From positions 1 through 15,876 of the forward strand of contig CAZWLL010000046.1 in assembly GCA_964634795.1 (NCBI GenBank): a stretch of DNA of 15,876 nucleotides, read 5' to 3'. The translations under genes and the position numbers were made by a program. The notes beneath the pieces were generated by a model. It was not told the origin of the DNA and made no database searches. It saw only the letters and a program-made list of their open reading frames with translations. Below, piece after piece: positions 1 to 7,432 of this stretch. This stretch comes from UMGS1696 sp964634795 (lineage in GTDB: Bacteria > Bacillota > Clostridia > Oscillospirales > CAG-272). Within the stretch, counting starts at the first letter, position 1. Every line of letters begins with the position of its first letter.

Positions 1-65
1 GTATTCGAATTTATTCGGAATGACATCGCTACTCTCGATTCACACAATCTATTCCCACAAAATCT

Positions 66-100
66 AAAACAGGCTAATCCTTATCGGATTAGCCTGTTTT
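66..100. terminator. Intrinsic terminator, probably bidirectional
   Basis: A perfect 15-bp inverted repeat (arms 66-80 and 86-100, loop TTATC) lies 50 bases past the stop of the leftward solute-binding protein gene. T-rich sequence follows the stem on both strands, so it can end transcription from either side. It suggests that the solute-binding protein gene is the last gene of its transcript. Confidence 0.85.
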
Positions 101-149
101 GCATTTACTGTGTTATAGGTTAGTATTGCTGATTCGAATATTTAAAAAT

Positions 150-1637
150 TCAGCTGTCTTTCATCGAGGCAAGAAGCTTTTCAAAGGATTTATTATATAC
201 CTTTGTGTTTTTCGCATAATGTGATGCGAAATCAGCCGATTGTTTTACACCTACCAGGTCGCGAAGATTTGTAATTATACCGCTGATTGCATAATTGTAA
301 ACATAAGCAAAGTCAGTAGATGTGCTGTCGTGAAGAATGTCCAAAATCTGAGATGCTTTATCGGAGCTGTCACGGCGATATTTTGATTTTAAAATATCAT
401 TATAATAAGTAGGACGAACATTGTAATAATATTCCTTGGACATCTCTTCCAAAACCGCAGTTGTATCTGTAATGTTAGCGCTTTGTACCGGTACACTAAT
501 AAGACATGCGTCGTCATGTACAAGAGATGAGTAGCTGTCAATTGATTCATCGAGCTTCGGTGCGGGTATTATAGTATATGTTGTTTCGATGTCGCGAATT
601 GTATCAAGCCACGAGAATTTGTTTAGAATAAATAAAATTCTGTTTTCGGAAAGCATCGTTTCAACGGGAATGCCCTCTTCATAATAGCTGCCGGGGTTGT
701 TCCAGAACAGATTGAAGATTTTTTCAATACAGGTGACGGTTTGCTCATTATTAAAGTCCAGGTAGGGAAGACCGTCATCGTCTCTTGAACAAGCACGTAC
801 ACCGCAATCATTCAGCATGTGATCCACATCACTGCGGGACCATGTTGCGAATCCTAAGGTATCTTCTTCGTCCTTTAATCCATCACCGTTGCTGTCTATG
901 TATACGCTTTCAACCATTGAAGCGAAGTTGTCCCAAACCCAATTTCCTGCGATAACTTCATCATACAGTGATTCAATATCATATCCGAAGTCCTTCAAAA
1001 GATCCATATTGCATATAAGCATTGATGCGCGACGGAAAACATTGATTGAAGCGTCACCTGCTAAGAGATATGTGTGCGTGTTGTCTATTTCGGTTTCATC
1101 AATGTATTTTGAATACCACCAGGGCTTCGATAAATCAATGTAATTTTCGGTATCGCTGCCGTTCGGGTTGAGGTTTGCAAGCAAGTGTTTTGTAACCAGA
1201 GGCGCTACTTTCCATTGATGACCGATTACAAAATCATATGCGTCTTCTCCGGCAGAGTAAGCATTTTCAATTTTCGTGGTTTCGATGCCTTCGTTGCTGA
1301 TGAATGTGAAGTTACAGTTGAGGCGTTCCATGACTGCTTGGTGTGATGTGAATATCGCGTCATTAAGTGCATCTCCGGTAAGCTCGGATATATCGACCTT
1401 CAGATTGGATGACTCTTCAAACTGAAGAATAGGTATGTCTCTGCCTTCAATATCATAAGACTCGGGGACATTTGTTGTAAGCATCGGTTCGGTTTCGACA
1501 GCGTCTGTTTCTGTTTCCGCTGCTGATGCGGATGTTTCTGTGTTTGCTGAGGTTTCCTCTTTTTGGTTGTTTTCCGAACAAGCTGCCATTTGCAGCAGAA
1601 GAGCAAGCAAGCACAGAATGGAAATAATTCGTTTCAT
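150..1637 (-). CDS. ABC transporter extracellular solute-binding lipoprotein (sugar type)
   Basis: This 495-residue protein is a probable lipid-anchored substrate receptor of a carbohydrate ABC importer. The N-terminus is a lipoprotein signal: positive MKR, a hydrophobic stretch, then a lipobox ending MAAC, with Cys20 as the predicted lipidated residue (Met at -3 is slightly atypical). An acidic, Ser/Thr-rich linker follows (residues 21-55), as is usual for tethered binding proteins. The body has hallmarks of family 1 sugar-binding proteins: GNWVWDNF near residue 231 and a calcium-loop-like segment DSNGDGLKDEED at 248-259. The start is supported by AAGGAG seven bases upstream. It lies downstream of the GH29/propeller/GH39 operon on the same strand, separated by a hairpin. 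No permease or ATPase gene is adjacent, so the partner membrane proteins and the ligand are unknown. An oligosaccharide released or used by the neighbouring enzymes is the obvious guess. Confidence 0.85.
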   Translation of the reverse strand: MKRIISILCLLALLLQMAACSENNQKEETSANTETSASAAETETDAVETEPMLTTNVPESYDIEGRDIPILQFEESSNLKVDISELTGDALNDAIFTSHQAVMERLNCNFTFISNEGIETTKIENAYSAGEDAYDFVIGHQWKVAPLVTKHLLANLNPNGSDTENYIDLSKPWWYSKYIDETEIDNTHTYLLAGDASINVFRRASMLICNMDLLKDFGYDIESLYDEVIAGNWVWDNFASMVESVYIDSNGDGLKDEEDTLGFATWSRSDVDHMLNDCGVRACSRDDDGLPYLDFNNEQTVTCIEKIFNLFWNNPGSYYEEGIPVETMLSENRILFILNKFSWLDTIRDIETTYTIIPAPKLDESIDSYSSLVHDDACLISVPVQSANITDTTAVLEEMSKEYYYNVRPTYYNDILKSKYRRDSSDKASQILDILHDSTSTDFAYVYNYAISGIITNLRDLVGVKQSADFASHYAKNTKVYNKSFEKLLASMKDS

Positions 1638-1738
1638 TGTTTGTCTCCTTACATTAAAATAAATCTCTGTATAGCCTATCTGTAATCCTACGGAAAAGAC
1701 AAATAATACACATTTACGATGATTTAAATAGGAAAATA

Positions 1739-1772
1739 TGCGGTGTTGCTTTAAATTAAGAGCAACACCGCA
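1739..1772 (-). terminator. Hairpin after the GH39 gene (probable terminator or attenuating stem)
   Basis: A perfect 12-bp inverted repeat (arms TGCGGTGTTGCT at 1739-1750 and its complement at 1761-1772, 10-base loop) follows the GH39 stop on the minus strand. The downstream T-run is weak (TATTTT), so termination may be partial and allow some read-through into the solute-binding protein gene. I saw no convincing sigma-A promoter between this hairpin and that gene. Confidence 0.7.
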
Positions 1773-1786
1773 CTACGTCTTTAACA

Positions 1787-3151
1787 TTATTCTTCCGTAT
1801 ACGGCTCAACTTCAACGAGAATCGTTGTGAACAGACGCATTTTCAGATAGAATGACACTGTCTGTCCTGTGACAATCTCTTCACGGGTAAGCGCTGTATC
1901 GTGTTCATCATCCAAAAGGTAGAATGAGACCTTGTGTGCTCCTGCGGACAATCCTTTGAAGGTGATTTTGACCTCTTTTTCAGGTGCGGTGTCTGTATCC
2001 TTGTAGTACGTGACCATCGCAGATGCAGAATCCGCATTCTTCGCGCCGCAGAGTATGATTTCGGAATCATCACTCTCCGCCGATACCGCCTCGCCGAGTT
2101 TGTAGAGACGGTTGAACATCCAGAACGGATAATAGCCTTTGAGTTTGTCGCATACAAAGTCCGTTGAAAACATACCGTTCATACCGCACGGCCTTGCATC
2201 ATAATACATGAGGATGTCGAGCGGCTGATACTGTGACAGCGCCATAGTACCTGCGATGAAAGACGAGCCTTGCAGGGATTTTTCCGCTTTCAGAGAGTGA
2301 AGCCAGTCGTCATTATTCCAACCGCGCACATAGTTCCACTCGTTTAGGATGCTTTCGGTTTTCGTGAAGCCATATTCGTCGAGCAGCTTACGGGTTTCAT
2401 TGTCGACACGTTCGATTTCGTGCGGATCGCGGCAGTAGCAGTGCCACGAGAAGAAATCAAAAGGCGCATGAGACTCCTGAAGGTGTTTTAGAAACGCGTT
2501 GACCCATGATGTTAGCGGATAGCATACGGCAGGGCCTCCTATCTTGCACTTCGGGAAGCAGGATTTCAAGTGTTTTGCCGCTGTGTCGTAGAACTCGAAA
2601 AACTGCGCACGTGTACCTCCCCACGTCTTTTTGTCGACAATGTTCGCGTCGTCGGCAGCACCGTCGGGTTCGTTCCAGATTTCCCAATACTCCATGTCGT
2701 ACTTGAATCCGTCCGCCCATCCCTCGAGATAGTGCCGCATTATGTGCTCGCAGATTACCGCCCATTTACTGAAATCCGCAGGCGGAAGTGTTCCGTACTT
2801 TTTCGGCCAATGCTCGATTTTAGAGCCGAGCCGATAGAAGGTTTTGACACCTGCAAAATCGATTACACGTAGGTATTCGTCTGTCAGCGTAAAATCGTAT
2901 GATGCGGGATCATAGGGATCTTTTGAAAAATCCGGGAAGATGGCGTGTACGTCCACGGTGTGCTCACCGCCGTAGGTCGAGTAAAAGGACGCGTCGTGCG
3001 TGCGGGCATACGGAATACCTGCGTCACGGAAGGCATCCAGATTAGAAATGCGCTGATCTAAGGTGAATTTATATACGGGACCGTTGTTGACTGCGTGCAT
3101 AGGCTTTATTTTGCCTTCAGAACGCGTCAAGTCTATAGTCAAATGCTGCAT
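1787..3151 (-). CDS. GH39-like (clan GH-A) glycoside hydrolase, cytoplasmic
   Basis: This is a 454-residue retaining glycosidase with a (beta/alpha)8-barrel pattern. The acid/base motif is WEIWNEP with Glu161, and the nucleophile motif is SILNEWNY with Glu271. The spacing is close to GH39 beta-xylosidases, whose catalytic pair is near 160 and 277. A C-terminal beta-rich part follows the barrel (about residues 370-454). GH39 members include beta-xylosidases, alpha-L-iduronidases and arabinose-releasing enzymes, so the substrate cannot be fixed from sequence. There is no signal peptide. The start at 3151 is chosen because AAAGGAG lies seven bases before it. The open frame runs on to 3241, but that longer version would overlap the preceding gene by 59 bases and has no ribosome-binding site. 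It is the third gene of the GH29/propeller/GH39 operon, 31 bases after the propeller gene. Confidence 0.85.
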   Translation of the reverse strand: MQHLTIDLTRSEGKIKPMHAVNNGPVYKFTLDQRISNLDAFRDAGIPYARTHDASFYSTYGGEHTVDVHAIFPDFSKDPYDPASYDFTLTDEYLRVIDFAGVKTFYRLGSKIEHWPKKYGTLPPADFSKWAVICEHIMRHYLEGWADGFKYDMEYWEIWNEPDGAADDANIVDKKTWGGTRAQFFEFYDTAAKHLKSCFPKCKIGGPAVCYPLTSWVNAFLKHLQESHAPFDFFSWHCYCRDPHEIERVDNETRKLLDEYGFTKTESILNEWNYVRGWNNDDWLHSLKAEKSLQGSSFIAGTMALSQYQPLDILMYYDARPCGMNGMFSTDFVCDKLKGYYPFWMFNRLYKLGEAVSAESDDSEIILCGAKNADSASAMVTYYKDTDTAPEKEVKITFKGLSAGAHKVSFYLLDDEHDTALTREEIVTGQTVSFYLKMRLFTTILVEVEPYTEE

Positions 3152-3182
3152 GGTGCCGCTCCTTTCGGTAATTTCGCATGCT

Positions 3183-4574
3183 TTATCGCAGATTTCGGCG
3201 GAAGTTTTTGATGCGGTAGAAGATGCTGTAGTTAGCGTCATGGAAGTTATTCGCCTTATTGAATGCGGTTCGGGAAAGCATTATAATGTCGTCACCCTCG
3301 ATTATATAAGCGATATACTGGAAACCGATTTCCTGTATCGGCATATTGCGGTAGTCGAAGATATCCTCGATTTTTTCCCAATTCTCCAAATCTCGCGAGG
3401 CAATCAGAGCGAGCCAGTTCCGACCGTCGGGGTGGCTTTCGCAAAGATATGACACAAGCGAGACATAATAACCGCTCTGTTCATCGTAAGTAATTTCGAA
3501 TTTAGAGTGGTTGCCGGGAAAACGGATTGTTTTCACAAATTCCTCGGGCGCGTCGGGATTATTAGGGTCAGGCTTCATAACCAGTGCCAGACCGTAGGAA
3601 GGATCACAGCCGCCGATTTGGTAACGGAGAATGTTCCATAGCTCTCCATGAGGTGTGATAACGAGCGTACCTTCAATGTTGCCTGCGGAATGCCCTTTTG
3701 CCGTACCCTCCCAGTTCGGATTGTAAGGAACAGGCGGGGTGAAGTGCCAGTTCGCAGCATTCAATAAGTCGGCGTTTTCGTCAATGGATGCCACCATTGA
3801 CGAATGTGTACCGGATGCCCAGCTGCCCCATTCGAGTGAGTTCCACAGCCGTCCTGCATAGTACATAATGTTTTCGGGATTACGGTGTACACCCTTTTCA
3901 CGAAATCCGTTTGAACCGCGCAGAAGCACCGTGGGCATACCGAATGTCTTGCCGCCGTCAGTAGATTTGCCGATGAGCATGTCACCGTATTCCGTGCTGT
4001 TCGCAATCATGTATAGCTCGCCATGATGGATGAACATTTTTCCCCAGAAGCACGGGAACAGCTCTGATACATAATGCCATGTGGCACCGTTATCGTCGGA
4101 GCGAAAAATGAGCGTAAGGTCCTGCGGCGCACCGCTTTTGAATACATCCATGGAAGCGAGCAGATATCCTTCCGGATGACGCACCATAGATGGACTGCAC
4201 AGGTACTGACCTGAAAAGCTGTATGCCGCATCATCGGGGTGGAGATAGTTCACGACCACATCTCCCGGAACAAATCCCGTACGTGCAAGGCGCACACGGC
4301 TCTTTTTCTCTCCTGCGGTTACGTAAAAAGCGTAATCAGTTTCGTCCTCCAGACCTTCACGTGCGAACGATGTGCCGATTACGGTTTCCGATTCCCAGCT
4401 GTCACCGCTGTCACGAATCTGCCAAAACACGGTATACTCAGTCACGCCGTCAAGTCCAAGCCAGTCGAACGCTATTTTCTCTTTTCCGGGATACACACGA
4501 CAGATGTAAATATCCCCTGTATCAAATAAAAGCGGTTTGTATGGATGAAAACTCCATGTCGTTACACCCTGCAT
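3183..4574 (-). CDS. Sialidase-fold (Asp-box) beta-propeller protein with N-terminal Fn3-like domain, possible glycosidase
   Basis: This 463-residue protein has no signal peptide, so it should be cytoplasmic. Residues about 20-100 look like a fibronectin type III-like beta-sandwich. Residues about 105-463 look like a sialidase-type six-bladed propeller, with two Asp-boxes visible: SDDNGATW at 159-166 and STDGGKTF at 204-211. The fold is shared by sialidases (GH33), exo-arabinanases (GH93) and several lyases and other hydrolases. I could not identify the arginine triad of true sialidases with confidence. It sits between GH29 fucosidase and GH39 genes in one operon (17 bases after the fucosidase, 31 before GH39), so a role as an exo-acting enzyme on the same glycan is the best inference. 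The start is supported by AGAGG six bases upstream. Specificity is unknown, and it may be a binding protein rather than an enzyme. Confidence 0.75.
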   Translation of the reverse strand: MQGVTTWSFHPYKPLLFDTGDIYICRVYPGKEKIAFDWLGLDGVTEYTVFWQIRDSGDSWESETVIGTSFAREGLEDETDYAFYVTAGEKKSRVRLARTGFVPGDVVVNYLHPDDAAYSFSGQYLCSPSMVRHPEGYLLASMDVFKSGAPQDLTLIFRSDDNGATWHYVSELFPCFWGKMFIHHGELYMIANSTEYGDMLIGKSTDGGKTFGMPTVLLRGSNGFREKGVHRNPENIMYYAGRLWNSLEWGSWASGTHSSMVASIDENADLLNAANWHFTPPVPYNPNWEGTAKGHSAGNIEGTLVITPHGELWNILRYQIGGCDPSYGLALVMKPDPNNPDAPEEFVKTIRFPGNHSKFEITYDEQSGYYVSLVSYLCESHPDGRNWLALIASRDLENWEKIEDIFDYRNMPIQEIGFQYIAYIIEGDDIIMLSRTAFNKANNFHDANYSIFYRIKNFRRNLR

Positions 4575-4591
4575 ATGTTGCCTCTTAATTT

Positions 4592-5926
4592 TTATTTTTC
4601 GTATACGGTAATATCTCTTAACTGTACGGTATCACGTGCACCTGTGATGAAGAGCGTGAGCTTATCGGTGTTTGCGCTGATTTTGCACAACTTGCGATGG
4701 CCTACAGTGTAGCCTGTATATACGCATCCTCCTCCGTTATAAATACGGAAGTTTTCGATTCTCTGTCCCTTTGTTAAATCTTCTCTGATGCCGATGTAGC
4801 CTATATCATGTGCTCCGTTAAGAGTGATTTCGAATTTACACTGAGTATCGCTGCCCGTATCGATACGATGTACCTCACACGGGATTATCTTCTTTTCACC
4901 GAATGCGTTTTCAAGAGCTTCACCGAGTTCTTTAAGTCTTGCGATATCACGAGGATCGAATCTTCCCGACGGCATAGGAGGAACATTCAGGTTGAAGGAT
5001 GTGTTCGAACCGCAGGAGTTGACATATGTGTTGAAAAGACGTTCGAGTGAATGAGGCTCTTCGTTTTCGTGGTAGAACCAACCCGGACGGATTGACATAT
5101 CGATTTCGGAACCTGCGAATCCGAGGCTCTTTGCGTACATAATGTTGTGGAGCTCACCGATATTCTGATCCGGATTGTACATGAATGAAAGATCACCGTC
5201 AAGCGGGCCTTTGCCTGTCTGAGGCTCACATCTGAAGCAAAGATCGGTAGGAACAACCGCCCATTCCGCGCGGCGAGCCTGTCCCGCTTCGTTTCCGCAC
5301 CAACGTACATCGGGACCGAAGTCATTGAAAATGCACGCGTTCGGCTGATATTTTCTTATTAAAGAAATATATCTGTCGAAGTCGTAAACCTGTTTTCTGC
5401 CGTTCGGGCCTTCGCCGCACGCACCGTCGAACCAAACCATGAATAATTCACCGTAACCTGTCAGAAGCTCTTCAAGCTGGTTGCAGTAATAATCATTATA
5501 TTCGTCTGTTCCGTAATACTTTGAGTTTCTGTCCCACGGAGAAAGATATACACCGAACTTTATTCCTCCTCTGCGGCATGCATCTGCGCATTCACGTACA
5601 ACGTCTCCATGTCCGTTTTTCCAGGGGCTGTTCTTTACACAATGTTCAGTGTATTTGCTGGGCCACAAACAGAAGCCGTCATGATGCTTTGCAGTGAGTA
5701 CAAGTCCCTTCATACCCGCTGATTTAATAGCTTCAACCCATTCATCACAGTTTAAATCGTAGGGGTTGAAAATCTTTTCGTCCTCATTTCCGAGACCCCA
5801 TTCAAGATTAGTGTAAGTGTTGACTGTGAAGTGTACGAATGCGTAGAATTCGGTATCAAACCAATTGAGCTGTCGTTTTGTGGGAACGACTGATGCGGCT
5901 GATTTTAAAAATTCTTTAAATTCCAT
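4592..5926 (-). CDS. GH29 alpha-L-fucosidase (subfamily B-like), cytoplasmic
   Basis: This 444-residue protein hydrolyses terminal alpha-L-fucose by a retaining mechanism. GH29 signatures are clear: HFTVNTY near residue 32, KHHDGFCLW at 80-88, and MVWFDGACGE with the predicted nucleophile Asp167. DVRWCGNEAG contains Glu213, matching the acid/base position of subfamily B enzymes, which prefer alpha-1,3/1,4-linked fucose on branched (Lewis-type) glycans. Residues about 350-444 form a C-terminal beta-sandwich. No signal peptide is present, unlike many gut fucosidases, so fucosylated oligosaccharides are probably imported first. It is the first gene of the three-gene operon, with AAAGGTG as ribosome-binding site and a strong promoter about 40 bases upstream. 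The family call is firm. The linkage preference is inferred from motifs. Confidence 0.92.
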   Translation of the reverse strand: MEFKEFLKSAASVVPTKRQLNWFDTEFYAFVHFTVNTYTNLEWGLGNEDEKIFNPYDLNCDEWVEAIKSAGMKGLVLTAKHHDGFCLWPSKYTEHCVKNSPWKNGHGDVVRECADACRRGGIKFGVYLSPWDRNSKYYGTDEYNDYYCNQLEELLTGYGELFMVWFDGACGEGPNGRKQVYDFDRYISLIRKYQPNACIFNDFGPDVRWCGNEAGQARRAEWAVVPTDLCFRCEPQTGKGPLDGDLSFMYNPDQNIGELHNIMYAKSLGFAGSEIDMSIRPGWFYHENEEPHSLERLFNTYVNSCGSNTSFNLNVPPMPSGRFDPRDIARLKELGEALENAFGEKKIIPCEVHRIDTGSDTQCKFEITLNGAHDIGYIGIREDLTKGQRIENFRIYNGGGCVYTGYTVGHRKLCKISANTDKLTLFITGARDTVQLRDITVYEK

Positions 5927-5965
5927 ATTAAATCACCTTTCTAATTGAAATTTTATGGTGATTAC

Positions 5966-5994
5966 ATTATATCATTACATTTATTTTATTGCAA
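5966..5994 (-). promoter_or_regulatory. Sigma-A promoter of the GH29/propeller/GH39 operon
   Basis: On the minus strand, -35 TTGCAA (5989-5994) and -10 TATAAT (5966-5971) are separated by 17 bases, about 40 bases before the fucosidase start. A direct repeat of ATTACAT (5961-5967 and 5974-5980, plus-strand reading) overlaps the -10 and could be a regulator site. I see no clear LacI-type operator here. Confidence 0.8.
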
Positions 5995-6084
5995 TAACGA
6001 AAATAAAATATGTCCGAATATTTTTTTATAGTTAAACATGGCTGTTGTGTCCGAGTCGAATCAACAAAAAAAGAAAAATAAAAA

Positions 6085-6116
6085 CAAAAAAGACATTCAT
6101 TGTAAAATGAATGTCT
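6085..6116 (-). terminator. Intrinsic terminator of tRNA-Arg
   Basis: A perfect 10-bp inverted repeat (arms AGACATTCAT at 6091-6100 and its complement at 6107-6116) lies four bases after the tRNA 3' end on the minus strand. It is followed by a run of T residues. Confidence 0.9.
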
Positions 6117-6120
6117 CGTT

Positions 6121-6196
6121 TGGCGCGCCATGCGGGATTCGAACCTGCGACCTACCGGTTCGTAGCCGGGCACTCTATCCACTGAGCTAATGGCGC
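6121..6196 (-). tRNA. tRNA-Arg (anticodon ACG)
   Basis: The 76-base minus-strand sequence folds as a cloverleaf: acceptor GCGCCAT/ATGGCGC, D-stem GCTC/GAGT, anticodon loop CTACGAA with anticodon ACG, T-loop TTCGAAT, discriminator G and encoded CCA. ACG is normally deaminated to ICG by TadA so that it reads CGU, CGC and CGA. Two non-pairing positions are visible: C27/U43 at the base of the anticodon stem and A51/C63 within the T-stem. The gene has its own consensus promoter and terminator, which argues that it is expressed. Confidence 0.95.
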
Positions 6197-6219
6197 TTAC
6201 GTTTTCTGAACGCTCATAT

Positions 6220-6248
6220 ATAATAACACATTCGAGGACGTTTGTCAA
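6220..6248 (-). promoter_or_regulatory. Sigma-A promoter of tRNA-Arg
   Basis: On the minus strand, -35 TTGACA (6243-6248) and -10 TATTAT (6220-6225) are 17 bases apart, about 24 bases before the mature tRNA 5' end. This is a near-consensus promoter, as expected for a stable RNA gene. Confidence 0.9.
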
Positions 6249-6268
6249 TAGCATTTTTAAATTTTTTT

Positions 6269-6287
6269 TGTAATTTTGAAAATTACA
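6269..6287. repeat. Perfect AT-rich palindrome downstream of the methyltransferase gene
   Basis: TGTAATTTT and AAAATTACA flank a single central base at 6278, just after the leftward methyltransferase stop. On the minus strand it is followed by A residues, not T, so it is not a standard terminator for that gene. It may stabilise the transcript 3' end or be incidental in AT-rich sequence. Confidence 0.5.
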
Positions 6288-6289
6288 GT

Positions 6290-7120
6290 TTACCGAACGC
6301 TTCTTTGACGTACAATTTCGTAGCACATAATCGACGCTGCGCATGCTACATTGAAAGAACTTGCGGATGAGGTGTCTGCCATCGGAATGGTAACGAGCAT
6401 ATCGCATATTTCCTTGAAGGATGTGCTCAATCCGTAAGTTTCGTTTCCGACCATCATGAGTGTCGGCTTAGTACAGTCTGCATCCCATATGGTGTGCTGC
6501 TTGTGAGCGGTTGATCCGTATACGTTGATTTTGCCGTACCTGTTGTTGAGCTTTCCTATAAAATCAAGCAGAGCATCGTTTTCCGCTATATGCAGATGAG
6601 GCACACAGAAGAATGAACCCATTGTGGATGTAACCGTTGCCGGTTCGTATAAATCAACCGAATGTCCCGTCGTTATCAGCAGCTCGATTCCGAATGAATC
6701 GCAGGTACGGATAATGGTGCCTAAATTGCCGCAGTTTGACGGACGGTCGAATAAAAGGACAGATGGGTTATCGGACAGCATGTCTATTGCTTCATCCGGT
6801 GTAATATCTTTCATCTTAGCTATCGCAAGCAGCTCGGATGTATCGTCTTTCCCACTCAGTTCAGCCATCAGTTCGTGTGACAGACAGCAATTATATTCCG
6901 TATGTACTTTTTTTAATGTATTTTTTGCCCAATCGGAAAGTGACGGGTAATCTGAGTAGAGAAAAGCGGATATATCCCATCCGCACTCGATTGCTTCGTT
7001 AATGTTGCGCACACCCTCAACGAGGAATTCGCCGTAGCGGTGCCGTTTGGTGCGGTTGCTTTTTAAAACCTCGAATTTTTGGTACATTGCGTTTTTTTTC
7101 GTGATTGTGAATTCTTTCAT
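6290..7120 (-). CDS. SpoU/TrmH-family RNA 2'-O-ribose methyltransferase
   Basis: This 276-residue SPOUT methyltransferase probably transfers a methyl group from S-adenosylmethionine to a ribose 2'-OH of tRNA or rRNA. The N-terminal part (residues 1-105) matches a SpoU substrate-binding domain, with EFLVEGVRNINEA at 31-43. The catalytic knot shows motif 1 (NCGNLGTIIRTCDSFG, with Asn129 and Arg138), motif 2 (MVGNETYGL, with Glu227) and motif 3 (IPMADTSSASSFNVACAAS, 245-263). The target nucleotide cannot be told from sequence; rRNA or tRNA are both possible. Start choice: GGAG lies eight bases before the ATG at 7120 and five before an adjacent ATG at 7123, so either is plausible. An in-frame ATG at 7141 has no ribosome-binding site. 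The gene is unlinked in function to the sugar genes, and its promoter lies at 7203-7231. Confidence 0.88.
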   Translation of the reverse strand: MKEFTITKKNAMYQKFEVLKSNRTKRHRYGEFLVEGVRNINEAIECGWDISAFLYSDYPSLSDWAKNTLKKVHTEYNCCLSHELMAELSGKDDTSELLAIAKMKDITPDEAIDMLSDNPSVLLFDRPSNCGNLGTIIRTCDSFGIELLITTGHSVDLYEPATVTSTMGSFFCVPHLHIAENDALLDFIGKLNNRYGKINVYGSTAHKQHTIWDADCTKPTLMMVGNETYGLSTSFKEICDMLVTIPMADTSSASSFNVACAASIMCYEIVRQRSVR

Positions 7121-7202
7121 CATGCAGTCTCCGATAATCAATAATAAAAAGACATAATTGTCAATGTAAATAACATGTAAAATGTATTATTGCTTTCCCG
7201 AT

Positions 7203-7231
7203 ATTATATCACTTTTTTGATTTGTGCGCAA
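7203..7231 (-). promoter_or_regulatory. Sigma-A promoter of the methyltransferase gene
   Basis: On the minus strand, -35 TTGCGC (7226-7231) and -10 TATAAT (7203-7208) are 17 bases apart. The resulting 5' leader would be about 75-80 bases. Confidence 0.7.
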
Positions 7232-7314
7232 CTGACAAATCGAATTTTGAACAGTCTATTACAAAGTTAATGATATAGTTACATTGACGCAACAATTCAT
7301 TCACACATGCAATG

Positions 7315-7320
7315 TATAAT
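7315..7320 (+). promoter_or_regulatory. Candidate -10 element for the surface-protein genes
   Basis: A perfect TATAAT stands 112 bases before the CBM9-like start codon. No good -35 lies at the normal distance. TTGACG at 7284-7289 is 25 bases away, too far for standard spacing. The promoter may therefore depend on an activator or use another sigma factor. Confidence 0.4.
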
Positions 7321-7432
7321 GGAATCAGCTAAAAGATGGTACATTTGCACAACTACAAGCGTAGCTACTACCTGCCGATGTGTCATTTTTATGTGAACGA
7401 AAATTTTATTTTATTTTTAAAAGGAGAAAGTC

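Larger units (their letters stand above)
7121..7432. other. Divergent intergenic region between the methyltransferase and the surface-protein genes
   Basis: This 312-base AT-rich stretch holds no gene I can support. It contains the leftward methyltransferase promoter (7203-7231), a candidate rightward -10 (7315-7320), and a leader of about 105 bases before the CBM9-like gene. I see only short possible stems in the leader (for example CTAC-AAGC-GTAG) and no recognisable riboswitch. Confidence 0.6.

Noticed and set aside
3063..3452. A rightward open frame across the GH39/propeller junction
   Set aside because: It is antisense to two well-supported enzyme genes and has no ribosome-binding site or family resemblance.
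6269..6287. Terminator of the RNA methyltransferase gene
   Set aside because: The palindrome is followed by A residues, not T, on the coding strand of that gene, so it lacks the signature of an intrinsic terminator.
5967..6407. A 146-codon leftward open frame crossing the tRNA gene
   Set aside because: It runs through the tRNA-Arg gene, its promoter and terminator, and the end of the methyltransferase gene, so it cannot be a real coding region.
7321..7432. A riboswitch in the leader of the surface-protein genes
   Set aside because: No conserved aptamer core was recognised, and only very short stems could be drawn by eye.
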